Origin: JAKVAV01 sp047632755
GTDB taxonomy: Bacteria; Bacteroidota; Bacteroidia; Flavobacteriales_D; Cryomorphaceae
NCBI GenBank assembly: GCA_047632755.1
Contig: JBLIDT010000015.1
Span: forward strand, 1 to 64,000
Length of the DNA stretch: 64,000 nucleotides
Direction of reading: 5' to 3'
Shown: piece by piece, positions 34,831 to 44,700 of the stretch
How positions within the stretch are numbered: position 1 is the stretch's first letter
Layout of the letters: each line of letters begins with the position of its first letter
Made by a program: the position numbers and the translations under genes
The notes under the pieces: generated by a model
The model's input: only the letters and a program-made list of their open reading frames with translations
Told to the model about the DNA's origin: nothing
The model's database searches: none

Positions 34831-36957
34831 TTAAGAAATCCTGCTCCAATTGGGCTTATTGAAGATGACTTCTTTCGCGCGCCGAAGGATGTTCGCGTTC
34901 TTTTCGAGTTTGAGGTCGGGATCTTCGTCCAGCAGGTCAATGGCCACATTTCTGGCGAAAGCCAAAATCTTTCCATCGGTAGCTAGATTGGCTAACTTCA
35001 AATCTAAATCACCGCTCTGGCGAGTGCCCATTAAGTCGCCAGGGCCGCGCAACTCGAGATCTACTTCCGAAATCTTGAAACCATCGTTGGTCTCAACCAT
35101 GGTCCGCATTCTTTTGCGGGCTTCGTTGCTCACCTTCTTATCAGTAATGAGGATGCAGTATGATTTCTCCGCGCCTCTCCCCACTCTTCCGCGGAGCTGA
35201 TGCAGCTGGGAAAGACCGAAGCGTTGGGCACTTTCGATCACCATGACGGATGCGTTGGGGACATTTACACCCACTTCAATTACCGTCGTGGCCACCATGA
35301 TTTGCGTTTTTCCTTCGACAAAGCGGTTCATTTCAAAGTCCTTGTCCTTTGCCTTCATTCTTCCGTGAACAACGCTGATTTGGTATTTGGGTTTGGGGAA
35401 ACGTCGATCGATGCTTTCGTATCCATCCATCAAATCCTTCAGGTCAAGGGTGGAGGATTCTTCGATAAGTGGATAAACGACATAAATCTGTCGGCCGCGT
35501 CTAATCTGATCTTCCATAAAAGCGAAGATCTTGATGCGGGCATTGTCGAAAACATGACTGGTGTCAACGGGTTTTCTCCCTGGTGGTAGCTCGTCAATTA
35601 CGCTCACCTCCAAGTCGCCGTAGAGCGTCATGGCAAGCGTACGCGGAATGGGCGTTGCCGTCATCACCAAAATGTGAGGCGGTTGGGTATTCTTTCGCCA
35701 GAGCTTGGCTCGCTGTGCCACCCCAAAACGGTGCTGTTCGTCAATAACAGCCAAACCAATATTCTTAAACTGCACCTTATCTTCCAGCAGCGCATGTGTT
35801 CCCACTAAGAGGTGAACTTCTCCTGACATAAGGCCTTCGTGGATTTCTCGGCGTTTGGCGGTTTTGGTAGAACCCGTCAAAATTTCAACCCGCAAACCAA
35901 GTGGAACGAGCATTTCCGAAAAAGTAACGAAATGCTGATTGGCCAGTATCTCGGTTGGTGCCATTACGGACGCTTGGAAACCACAGTCGATGGCCATCAA
36001 AGCAGCCAGCGCCGAGACCATGGTTTTCCCACTTCCAACATCTCCTTGGAGGAGACGGTTCATTTGACGGCCTGAGCCAAAGTCTCTTCTAATTTCTTTG
36101 AGTACTCGCTTTTGCGCTCCCGTCAATTCGAAAGGAAGATACTCGCTGTAAAAGGTATTGAAGTATTCGCCAACTGATTCGAAAATGAAGCCCCGAACTT
36201 GCTTGGCGTGGACGTCCTTTTTCAGCAAAAGCTCAAGCTGGATGAAGAAGAGTTCTTCAAACTTTAGTCGTCTACGTGCATGCTTGGTGTCATCAGGATT
36301 TCGCGGCAGGTGAATCAGGTGAACTGCTTGCTTCTTTGTGATAAGCTTCAATTCCGCACGAATTCCATCAGAGAGTGTTTCGGGCCAACCAAAATCGGAT
36401 CTAGCCAAAACACTTCGAACGGCTTTTTCGAAGCCTTTGGAACTCATTCCGCGTTTGGTCAGCATTTCGGTAGAGTTGTATATGGGCTGAAGGTATCCGT
36501 CTGAGATTTTCGTCTCTTCGGCCAATTCTAATTCGGGGTGCGGCATTGACGGTCTACCCTTGTATGCCGTTACCTTGCCAAATGCCACGTATTCCTTTCC
36601 TGGCTTCAAGTTATCCTTGATCCACTTCAAACCTTTGAACCAGATGAATTCCACCAATCCCGTTTCATCGCGCAAAGAGGACTTCATCCGCTTGCTTTTT
36701 CCAATACCTTCTTCTACCAGAGTTCCCAAAATCCCTTTAACCTGAACGTAGTCGGCGGTTTCTCTCAACTGACCGATGTCGTAAATCTTCGATCGATCCA
36801 CATACCGAAAAGGGTAATGCTGCAGAAGGTCTTCGACGGTGCGAAGATTCATCTCAGTCGCCAAGAGCTCCGCCTTAACGGTGCCGATCCCTTTAACGTA
36901 ATCGAGTGGAGTATGGAGGAAGGAGTTCAAGGGTGTAAAAATAGAAAGCCCCGCCAT
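34831..36957 (-). CDS. recG: ATP-dependent DNA helicase RecG
   Basis: 708 residues from ATG at 36957; TTG at 36930 would give M-NSFLHTPLDYVKGIG, closer to the usual RecG start, and the upstream ATG lies in the loop of a terminator hairpin, so the first 9 residues are doubtful. N-terminal wedge domain (about 60-160), then helicase motifs: LLQGDVGSGKTMVSALAA, APTEILANQHF, DEQHRFGVAQR, MTATPIPRTLAMT, and TTVIEVGVNVPNASVM with QLHQLRGRVGRG. It remodels stalled forks and Holliday junctions. Confidence 0.95.
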   Translation of the reverse strand: MAGLSIFTPLNSFLHTPLDYVKGIGTVKAELLATEMNLRTVEDLLQHYPFRYVDRSKIYDIGQLRETADYVQVKGILGTLVEEGIGKSKRMKSSLRDETGLVEFIWFKGLKWIKDNLKPGKEYVAFGKVTAYKGRPSMPHPELELAEETKISDGYLQPIYNSTEMLTKRGMSSKGFEKAVRSVLARSDFGWPETLSDGIRAELKLITKKQAVHLIHLPRNPDDTKHARRRLKFEELFFIQLELLLKKDVHAKQVRGFIFESVGEYFNTFYSEYLPFELTGAQKRVLKEIRRDFGSGRQMNRLLQGDVGSGKTMVSALAALMAIDCGFQASVMAPTEILANQHFVTFSEMLVPLGLRVEILTGSTKTAKRREIHEGLMSGEVHLLVGTHALLEDKVQFKNIGLAVIDEQHRFGVAQRAKLWRKNTQPPHILVMTATPIPRTLAMTLYGDLEVSVIDELPPGRKPVDTSHVFDNARIKIFAFMEDQIRRGRQIYVVYPLIEESSTLDLKDLMDGYESIDRRFPKPKYQISVVHGRMKAKDKDFEMNRFVEGKTQIMVATTVIEVGVNVPNASVMVIESAQRFGLSQLHQLRGRVGRGAEKSYCILITDKKVSNEARKRMRTMVETNDGFKISEVDLELRGPGDLMGTRQSGDLDLKLANLATDGKILAFARNVAIDLLDEDPDLKLEKNANILRRAKEVIFNKPNWSRIS

Positions 36958-36972
36958 ATTGGCGGGGCTTTC
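36944..36972 (-). terminator. Terminator behind pdhC, overlapping the recG start
   Basis: A perfect 12-base stem (GAAAGCCCCGCC at 36944-36955 with GGCGGGGCTTTC at 36961-36972) and a 5-base loop, followed on the minus strand by TATTTTTAC. It lies 26 bases after the pdhC stop. The recG ATG (36955-36957) is in the loop. Confidence 0.85.
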
Positions 36973-36997
36973 TTAATTATATATCTTATGAATCAGC

Positions 36998-38257
36998 TTA
37001 AACAGCCAACATCATAACCGGATTTTCCATGTATTTCTTGAACGTCTGCAAGAAGGCTGAACCTACTGCTCCATCTACCACGCGGTGATCGCAAGAAAGC
37101 GTCACTTTCATGGTGTGACCAACTACGATCTGACCTTTTTTCACAACAGGCTTTTCTACAATCGTTCCCACTGCCATAATGCAGGCATCGGGGGGATTGA
37201 TAATAGCTGTGAATTCTTCGATGCCAAACATTCCCAAGTTTGAGATGGTGAAGGTGTTCCCTTCCATTTCGCTTGGTTGAAGTTTCTTGGTTCTGGCTTT
37301 ACCAGCCATCTCTTTCACTTCTGCGTTGATCACAGCCATTGGCTTTGAATCTGCAAAACGAATAACGGGTACCAACAAACCTTCATCAACTGCCACAGCT
37401 ACACCTATGTGCACGTGATCATTGTAGCGAATTTTGTCTCCAAGCCAAGATGCGTTTACCCCAGGGTGTTTCTTCAAAGCTGCCGCAGCCGCTTTAATCA
37501 CCATATCATTGAAGGAAATCTTTTCAGGTTCAATAGCCGCGTTGATTGCCTTGCGAGATGCCATGGCATTCTCCATATCAATCTCCATGGTTAGGTAAAA
37601 ATGCGGAGCGCCAAACTTGCTTTCCGCAAGTCGACGAGCAATCACCTTACGCATTTGAGACACCTTCTCTTCGCTAAAGCTTTCTTGTCCTGAGACACCA
37701 GCGAAAGTTGCGGCAGGTCTAGACGATGGAGTGTATTCCTCGATATCGCGTTTGACAATTCTACCACCATCACCAGTACCATTGACCGCATTGAGGTCAA
37801 TTCCCTTTTCAGTAGCCATACTTCGCGCCAATGGCGAAGCTTTCAGTCTACCATCAGAATTGGATGCTACAACTGGTGTAGCAACTTCTGTATGGCTGAT
37901 TTCAGGTTTACTCTCAGTTTTGGTTTCTTGTTTTGGCTCTTCAGCTGGCGCTGATTCGGACTCAGGAGTAGCAGGTCCATTTTCAGATGCGCTTTTCAAT
38001 AAATCCTCAATATTCTCTCCTTTTTCTCCCAATACAGCTAGGATAGAATCTACAGGAGCTGTTTCACCAGTTTGCACTCCAATGTGCAAAAGGAAACCAT
38101 CTTGGAATGATTCAAATTCCATGGTCGCCTTATCCGTTTCAATTTCGGCTAAGACGTCACCTGTTTGCACTTCATCACCAACCTTCTTGTGCCATTCAGC
38201 TACAACACCTTCTTCCATGGTATCGCTAAGCTTTGGCATACGTACTATCTCGGCCAT
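36998..38257 (-). CDS. pdhC: Pyruvate dehydrogenase E2 (dihydrolipoamide acetyltransferase)
   Basis: 419 residues. One lipoyl domain with the lipoylated Lys43 in EIETDKATMEF, a Pro/Glu/Ala linker (about 85-120), a peripheral-subunit-binding domain (ASPLARSMATEKGIDL, GTGDGGRIVKRDI), and the catalytic domain with CDHRVVDG (His391). It transfers acetyl groups to CoA in the pyruvate dehydrogenase complex. Starts 9 bases after the pdhA stop. The E1 beta and E3 genes are elsewhere. Followed by a strong terminator. Confidence 0.95.
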   Translation of the reverse strand: MAEIVRMPKLSDTMEEGVVAEWHKKVGDEVQTGDVLAEIETDKATMEFESFQDGFLLHIGVQTGETAPVDSILAVLGEKGENIEDLLKSASENGPATPESESAPAEEPKQETKTESKPEISHTEVATPVVASNSDGRLKASPLARSMATEKGIDLNAVNGTGDGGRIVKRDIEEYTPSSRPAATFAGVSGQESFSEEKVSQMRKVIARRLAESKFGAPHFYLTMEIDMENAMASRKAINAAIEPEKISFNDMVIKAAAAALKKHPGVNASWLGDKIRYNDHVHIGVAVAVDEGLLVPVIRFADSKPMAVINAEVKEMAGKARTKKLQPSEMEGNTFTISNLGMFGIEEFTAIINPPDACIMAVGTIVEKPVVKKGQIVVGHTMKVTLSCDHRVVDGAVGSAFLQTFKKYMENPVMMLAV

Positions 38258-38266
38258 AATTCTATC

Positions 38267-39319
38267 TTATTCTTTTACGTAAGGGTAATCTTCTTGAGTA
38301 TATACATCTTCGTAAAGCTCTTCTGGCTTAGGATCGGGAGATTCCTCCGCAAACTTCACACATGCCTCTACTTCTGCTTTGGTCTTTTTATCGAGCTCGT
38401 CAAGTTGAGAATCAGTCATCCACTTATTCTTCTGGATAACCTCCTTGACAATCATTAAGGGATCGCGGCCCTTGTATTCTTCTACCTCTTCCTTTGTTCT
38501 GTATTTCTGAGGGTCGGACATCGAATGGCCTTTGTAGCGATAGGTTTTCATTTCCAATAAGTATGGTCCATCGCCTTTTCTAGCGTGTTCGGCTGATTTA
38601 GCGAAAGCTTCGTGCACGGCTTCGCAATTCATGCCATCTACTGATAAAGCAGGCATATCGTATGATTCGCCGATCTCACTGAGGTTGGTCACATTGGAAG
38701 TTCTTTCAACTGAAGTACCCATCGCGTAGTTATTGTTCTCTATGACAAAAACTACGGGGATCTTCCAGGTCATGGCCATGTTAAAGGTCTCATGCAAAAT
38801 TCCTTGACGAACCGCTCCATCACCCATAAAACAGTAAGTGACTTGCTTTTTATCCAGGTACATATCCGCGAAAGCGATACCCGCACCTAGGGCTATTTGG
38901 GCACCTACGATTCCGTGGCCTCCGAATAGGTGGCGCTCTTTATCGAACATGTGCATCGATCCACCTTTACCCTTGCTAAGTCCTGTCGTTTTGCCGTAAA
39001 GCTCAGCCATGACATATTTCGGGTCAGTTCCCAATGCTATTGGGTGAGCGTGATCGCGGTATGCAGTTATCACCCTATCGTCCTTGTCCATTGCCGACAC
39101 CATTCCCGCGAGAACAGCTTCTTGACCAATGTAAAGGTGACAGAATCCACCGAATTTTTGTTGCACGTATAAGTGTCCACACTTCTCCTCAAATCGACGC
39201 ATCATCAGTATACTCTCGTACCACTTTAAATACGTGTCTTTAGAAAACCCTGTCTTCTTCGCGGTACTCGCTCTCTTCGCTGGGGCTTTCTTAGTAATCC
39301 CGTTCGTTTTCGTTGCCAT
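38267..39319 (-). CDS. pdhA: Pyruvate dehydrogenase E1 component, alpha subunit
   Basis: 350 residues. A Lys/Ala-rich N-terminal extension of about 25 residues, then YESILMMRRFEEKCGHLYVQQKFGGFCHLYIGQEA (seen as the usual RRFEE and GQEA motifs), YRDHAHPIALG, GKGGSMHMFD, the thiamine-diphosphate site MGDGAVRQGILHETFNMA ... ENNNYAMGTS, and the phosphorylation-loop-like YRYKGHSMSDPQKYR. It decarboxylates pyruvate together with the beta subunit (not in the window). Confidence 0.95.
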   Translation of the reverse strand: MATKTNGITKKAPAKRASTAKKTGFSKDTYLKWYESILMMRRFEEKCGHLYVQQKFGGFCHLYIGQEAVLAGMVSAMDKDDRVITAYRDHAHPIALGTDPKYVMAELYGKTTGLSKGKGGSMHMFDKERHLFGGHGIVGAQIALGAGIAFADMYLDKKQVTYCFMGDGAVRQGILHETFNMAMTWKIPVVFVIENNNYAMGTSVERTSNVTNLSEIGESYDMPALSVDGMNCEAVHEAFAKSAEHARKGDGPYLLEMKTYRYKGHSMSDPQKYRTKEEVEEYKGRDPLMIVKEVIQKNKWMTDSQLDELDKKTKAEVEACVKFAEESPDPKPEELYEDVYTQEDYPYVKE

Positions 39320-39340
39320 ATTTATTCAACTTAAAGGCCA

Positions 39341-39348
39341 CAAATATA
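39341..39348 (-). promoter_or_regulatory. -7 promoter element of pdhA-pdhC
   Basis: TATATTTG on the minus strand, 21 bases before the pdhA ATG, in the 64-base gap between cdd and pdhA. Suggests pdhAC has its own promoter in addition to any reading through from cdd. Confidence 0.55.
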
Positions 39349-39383
39349 CAATGCAGAAGGCAAGTTTGCCGATAGATGAAATT

Positions 39384-39881
39384 TTATCCGATATCTTTTC
39401 CCAAACCAGCATCAAAAAAGGCCATTGGCAGGAGAGATCGAGCATCATCCAAAACTGAAATTGGGCCATTGGGTGCTCCAGTAATAATACGAATGTCTTG
39501 ATTTAAGACACGTTCATACTCGAGCATTACTTGTCGGCAAGATCCGCAGGGGGTTACTTCCGTATTCTCGTCTGAAGATATGGGTTGGACGGTAACAGCA
39601 AGAGCTTTTATTGGGACGTTAGGGTATGTCGATGCGGCGGCAAACAAGGCTACTCTCTCGGCACACAAGCCACTCGGGTAAGCGATATTCTCTTGATTAC
39701 TTCCTTTGATCACCTTCCCATTCTCCAATAGAACCGCGGCGCCTACAGAAAAATTACTGTAGGGTGCGTAGGCATTTTTACAGGCTTCAATGGCTTGATT
39801 GAAAAGGGTGCGATCATCAGGTGATAATTCATCGACAGATGCGTAGCGCTGATAGCTAAAACGAAATTCTTTGTTCTCCAT
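39384..39881 (-). CDS. cdd: Cytidine deaminase
   Basis: 165 residues. Zinc site GLCAERVALFAA and PCGSCRQVMLEYE, with the catalytic Glu in CAE and three cysteine ligands as in tetrameric CDA; APYSNFSVGAAVLLENGKV upstream. Converts cytidine and deoxycytidine to uridine forms. It carries about 25 N-terminal residues more than the B. subtilis enzyme. Downstream of ispF by 25 bases. Confidence 0.94.
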   Translation of the reverse strand: MENKEFRFSYQRYASVDELSPDDRTLFNQAIEACKNAYAPYSNFSVGAAVLLENGKVIKGSNQENIAYPSGLCAERVALFAAASTYPNVPIKALAVTVQPISSDENTEVTPCGSCRQVMLEYERVLNQDIRIITGAPNGPISVLDDARSLLPMAFFDAGLGKDIG

Positions 39882-39906
39882 GGATTCCGAAAGTAGGAAA
39901 GAAAGC

Positions 39907-40386
39907 TTAGACTGACTGAATCAAGCACGTGCAATATGCACTTATGCCCTCTTCCCGACCCACAAAGCCCAATTTTTCTGTAGTGGTAGCTTTTATGGAA
40001 ATGTCATCAATATCGACTTCAAGCAATTCTGCAATGCCCTCTTTCATTTGAGGAATGAAAGGATTGACTTTGGGCTGCTGAAGTGAAATGGTGCAGTCGA
40101 TATTTGAAAGCTTATACCCTTTTTTTTTAACGAGTTGATAGCTTTCCTTCAGTAAAATTTTGCTGTCGATTCCTTTGTACTTTTGATCTGTATCGGGAAA
40201 ATTGAATCCGATATCACGCAAATTGGCAGCTCCAAGAAGGGCATCGCAAATCACGTGAAGAAGAACATCGGCATCAGAATGTCCGAATGCTCCTTTCGGA
40301 TAGTCAATTTTAACTCCACCAAGGACGAAAGGGTGTCCATCAACCATTCTATGGACGTCGTATCCGAAACCAACTTTGATTTTCAT
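39907..40386 (-). CDS. ispF: 2-C-methyl-D-erythritol 2,4-cyclodiphosphate synthase
   Basis: 159 residues. GFGYDVHRMVDG with metal ligands Asp10 and His12, GAFGHSDADVLLHVICDALLGAANLRDIG, FPDTDQKYKG, and TEKLGFVGREEGI at the end. A step of the MEP isoprenoid pathway. It starts 3 bases after the porV stop and precedes cdd by 25 bases, so it is transcribed with the T9SS genes. Confidence 0.96.
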   Translation of the reverse strand: MKIKVGFGYDVHRMVDGHPFVLGGVKIDYPKGAFGHSDADVLLHVICDALLGAANLRDIGFNFPDTDQKYKGIDSKILLKESYQLVKKKGYKLSNIDCTISLQQPKVNPFIPQMKEGIAELLEVDIDDISIKATTTEKLGFVGREEGISAYCTCLIQSV

Positions 40387-40389
40387 TTA

Positions 40390-41670
40390 CTAGTTAGTCG
40401 AGTCGGGCAGAGAAGGTCCCGAACTATCAAAGGCTACACGAAGCGTGAAACGCAAAGTATTGGCCAATGGATTTCTTTGCTCTGTTGGTATCAGGTAAGA
40501 AAGGTCGAGCCCGAAAACATTGTAGCGAAAACCTGCTCCAACGGTGAAATACTGACGATTTCCTTTGGTTGCGTGCTCGTGAAAGTAACCTCCCCGAACT
40601 GCAAACTGATTGGCATACCAATACTCAAATCCTACAGAGTGATTGATTTCTCTCATCTCTTCTTGAAAGACACTTCCGCCTTCAATTTCTGCCAATCCTT
40701 CATCATTCAATCTTACAGTTCCGTCTTCGTCGCGCAAAGGGCGACCTGGGGCATCATTGAATGAGCCAAACAATCCTTCAGCCACACCTACGTCAGGATC
40801 TCTACCTGCGATAATTTTGGTAGGATCATTTTGGTCATAGAGCGCTGGAGATGGCACTAGCAGTTTATTTGCATCGTAAGCAAAAGTGATGGAGTTAAAT
40901 TGATCGAGGTCAATGGTAAATGCGCCACCTAGCCTTAAGTTCATGGGTAGGAAATCCCTTTGGGCAGTATTGGTGTAAGAAATCTTATTACCAATATTTG
41001 AAACCACTATACCGAAGGCGAGGGCTGCGTCTTTGTCTCCAAGAGAGATTTCATCATCTGTGTAAAATCCAGAAAGATCTACAGCGAATGCATTGGCAGC
41101 TTTAGAATCAGCTCCACCTACATTTACACCACCTGTTAAATTAGAGTTAATCCAGCGTGCAGTAATACCCCCTGAGAATTTACTTGAAAGCTGAAGTGAG
41201 TAACTCACATCCAACGCGAACTCAGCTGGTCTGAACGGTCTAATTTCAGTACCATTGTTGTCAGTAAAAATGATGTCTCCTAGCGTGAAGTAGCGAAGAC
41301 TAGCTCCGACGGCTGAAGTCTTACTGATTTTCTTATAACCAGAGAGATAGGCCAGATTCATGTCATCAACAAGTTGCCTCAACCAAGGACTGTAAGAAAG
41401 AGAAAACTCCATTTCTTCCTCGGCAAAAGCCAATTTTGATGCATTCCAATGTTGTGCATTGGCATCTGGAGATAGCGCAACTCCTGCCTCACCCATTGCT
41501 CCACTCCTAGAATCTGGGCCAATTAATAAGAAAGGAACGGCAGTAGTGATGGCACGAAGCTCATCGCAATCACTCCCGTTTACAGCTCCAGCGCAATCTA
41601 CTGGGTTTTGGGCCCTGACAGACAGAACAGTAAGACCTGTAATAACTAAAAGAAGAAACTTATTTTTCAT
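40390..41670 (-). CDS. porV: Type IX secretion outer membrane protein PorV (LptO)
   Basis: 426 residues from ATG at 41670 (a TTG two codons earlier is less likely). Signal peptide MKNKFLLLVITGLTVLSVRAQ, then the PorV signature AVPFLLIGPDSRSGAMGEAGVALSPDANAQHWN and a long beta-barrel, ending with LSYLIPTEQRNPLANTLRFTLRV. PorV shuttles cargo from the SprA translocon to the PorU peptidase. It follows porU by 50 bases with its own -7 box. Confidence 0.94.
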   Translation of the reverse strand: MKNKFLLLVITGLTVLSVRAQNPVDCAGAVNGSDCDELRAITTAVPFLLIGPDSRSGAMGEAGVALSPDANAQHWNASKLAFAEEEMEFSLSYSPWLRQLVDDMNLAYLSGYKKISKTSAVGASLRYFTLGDIIFTDNNGTEIRPFRPAEFALDVSYSLQLSSKFSGGITARWINSNLTGGVNVGGADSKAANAFAVDLSGFYTDDEISLGDKDAALAFGIVVSNIGNKISYTNTAQRDFLPMNLRLGGAFTIDLDQFNSITFAYDANKLLVPSPALYDQNDPTKIIAGRDPDVGVAEGLFGSFNDAPGRPLRDEDGTVRLNDEGLAEIEGGSVFQEEMREINHSVGFEYWYANQFAVRGGYFHEHATKGNRQYFTVGAGFRYNVFGLDLSYLIPTEQRNPLANTLRFTLRVAFDSSGPSLPDSTN

Positions 41671-41689
41671 GTGCAAAATCTTGCGGATG

Positions 41690-41697
41690 CAAATATA
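41690..41697 (-). promoter_or_regulatory. -7 promoter element of porV
   Basis: TATATTTG on the minus strand, 19 bases before the porV ATG, in the porU-porV gap. Suggests porV-ispF-cdd can be expressed apart from porU. Confidence 0.5.
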
Positions 41698-41720
41698 GGT
41701 AAATGAGTAGCTCTATCGAA

Positions 41721-44700
41721 CTAATTGAGAATTACGAGTTTTTCAAATTTCATGTCTGTATCACCTGTGGGATTCTTAACTGAGACCTTATAAACATAAG
41801 TTCCCGTAGCAAGACGGTCGCCAAAATCATCGCGGCCATCCCATGGAATAGGTGCATTACGAAATCCTTCGGTATTGGATACAGTATTTATCGTTTTTAC
41901 CAATTTGCCCGTTATAGTAAACACTTCAATCAACACATTCAAAAACTCAGAACTCTGGTTGTGCTCGAAATAAAACTCGGTATGAGTGGTGAATGGATTG
42001 GGGTAATTCAAGACTCTTTCTATGGCTAAACCTTCTGATTCAGCCACAATGAATTCGATGTTAGATTTACTCGAATTATTGTGTACATCCCAAACGGTTA
42101 ATTCTATTGAGTGGTTTCCCGATGACAATTCATCAAATGGGAATTTAACGGAACCTCTTTGGAACGTACTCAAATCAGAACTGTAGTAGTCGTTTAGAAC
42201 CAAAGTATTGGCCACATCACCATCTAAAACTGCGCTGATATCGTGCCCTATTCCCGTACCTACTGTATTGACCCCATTGGAGTCAAAAATCTTAGCCAGC
42301 AGTATGGGCTCATTGTCAGTATAACCGCCAAAAACAAAATTTTCATCATTCATATAAAGATCGATAGCAGGACCTTGACCATCGTTTATGGCATTTTCAT
42401 CTCGATCTCCAATACTTAGTTCATCTTCAAATCCTGCTGCATCTTCCGTTTGGGAGTATGCGTAAAAACTTATTCGCGCTGTTGTATCGACTGCAAAAGA
42501 AATATCCTTGGGTAAGACGAAGTCAAATTCAAACTCACCATTGCTGACTTCAGCCAAACCCTTGTATACCACATCTTCTTGGGTAGGGTAAATAAAAACT
42601 GACCCACCGTCATTGCTCAAGGTGCTCCGTTGCTTAACCCGATCGTAAACCGTTGCCTCGATTAAACCGTTAAAACCTGAATTAACTTGACCTGCGGCAT
42701 TAGTCACCATCCCCGCCACTCTTGCTACACCCAAAGCTTTTAAAGTGTCTACTGGATTTCCAAGCGTATCTGTAATACTAGTAGCAAGAACGTCGTATTT
42801 AGGTATCGCCATTGGCAGCGCAGGGTCGCCAATCAAACTGAAATTACGGTGATTACTCGAACTAGAAGCGGCGCTATTCTTAGTATCTCGATAAACGTCA
42901 CCCAACCTAGTTAAGGTTTCATTTTCGGGTCGATTGAAAAGTGCCTCATAAAAAGCAGTGTTCAATTGGAAGTTTGGCCCAGCATAAACTAAGCGAGTGG
43001 TAGTCAATAATGCCACGCCACCTCCACCTGCATTTAACAATACGTATTCGCCTGCAGAGGTTCTTACAGGATCATCAAATCTTGTAAACTCGCATGTAGC
43101 GGTCATAAAAATTGGCATCTGGAAGGTATTGTCCCACTCGAGAATAGTCGGAATGTCTAATATTCTTTCTTGAGCCCAACCTGTTTCGCCGCCGTGACCA
43201 ATATAATTAATGATAAAGGCTCCATTCCGAACTCGCCTATCAATCGCTTTATTTACATCGGGATACCTATCCCCACCAGGAGTGGCGACTTGCTGAAAGG
43301 CATCAGTAAAGATTCGCTCAATATTAAAAACTTTCGTGTACGACTCGATCTGAGAACTAATCGTTCTTGAATTTTGCATGTGGTTGTTCAGGTCTTCGTC
43401 ATCAGCGACCAAGGCTATCACGTTTCTCCAAGAACCAAAAGAACCATCTGCATCACCGCAGTTAAGACAATCGGAAGACGAAGTCTCAATGTACCGCCTA
43501 ATCTTGTTGACAACTGAGGACGCTTCGGCCGAGTTTTTTACCACCAAGCGACCTACGCTTATGTCCATTAAATCCGCATTCCCTTCTCCGTCGTCATCTG
43601 AAAGCAATCCAAAGTAATCATCACTAACGAAAGAGTTGGTAGGACTCAATGAATTTAGTGATTGATAAGTGGGAATCAAATTTGAATTGCTGGTCGAGAA
43701 ATTGACATTATCGTAAGATCCATCTCCAAATAAGAGTAAGTACTTCGGAGCCAGATCTTTGTTGCTACCCGCTCTATCGTAGAACATCTTCATCAACCAT
43801 TTGATAGCAGTAGCATCGCGCATTCCCGACGAGAACTCATTATAAACCCTGTTCAGAGCCACTACCTCTACACTCAAAGGGTCTTCAGGATGATTTCGAT
43901 GAATTTCAGCTAGTTGCTCTGCCTGACTCATTAAAAAAGAAGGACTCACTATGATCATATCAATAGACCCCTCGTTTCCTAAGGCATGAAGGTTTTGATT
44001 TCCAACAGATCCAAAAAGTGCAGGCTCTTTAAACGATGATCCTGTAAAAGCAACAAACTCTCTAATGGTTTCAATTGGCAAAGTGTAGGAAGCAATACCT
44101 GCACTCGTAGTGTATTGAATTCTCCTGGCATCAGATGGATTGGTCACTTCCCATATTTCCTGAATGGAATTTGCATTCCCAACATTGAATCTCCCAATCT
44201 GACCTGACCCTGCTGTAGCGGCATCTCTAAATATCATTTGAGATCGAGCCATAGTCAACTCTCTTCTCACATTTACATTGAACCAATCCAACCACCCTGA
44301 GGCGGAAGGGATACCTCGTTTATCATACGAGAAGCTGATATTTAATGCTGATGAGGGTGTGTTAGTGATGAGGGTAAGATTCCCCGTTCTAGCAAAACTT
44401 GAAACAACTCCTGTACCCACAGAGCTGATGCTTGTAATCTGAGTTGCTCCATTGACTCCCAGTTGGAAGGTTGATGAACTCGCTGTGTTTCTAGAGATAA
44501 CAGACGCTCGAAGTATAACCGGAGAATCTACAATGAGATTCGGAAAAGTAAAGCGCTCACCACTGTAAGTATAAACTGTTTGTACGTCAAACTTCTCTCC
44601 GTACCAAGTTCTACCACTTTTCAAAACATTTTCTCGATCTACTTCTTGAAAGACGTAATCATTAAAGGAATCGATTTCTACCGTTGGGGAACTCCCTGAA

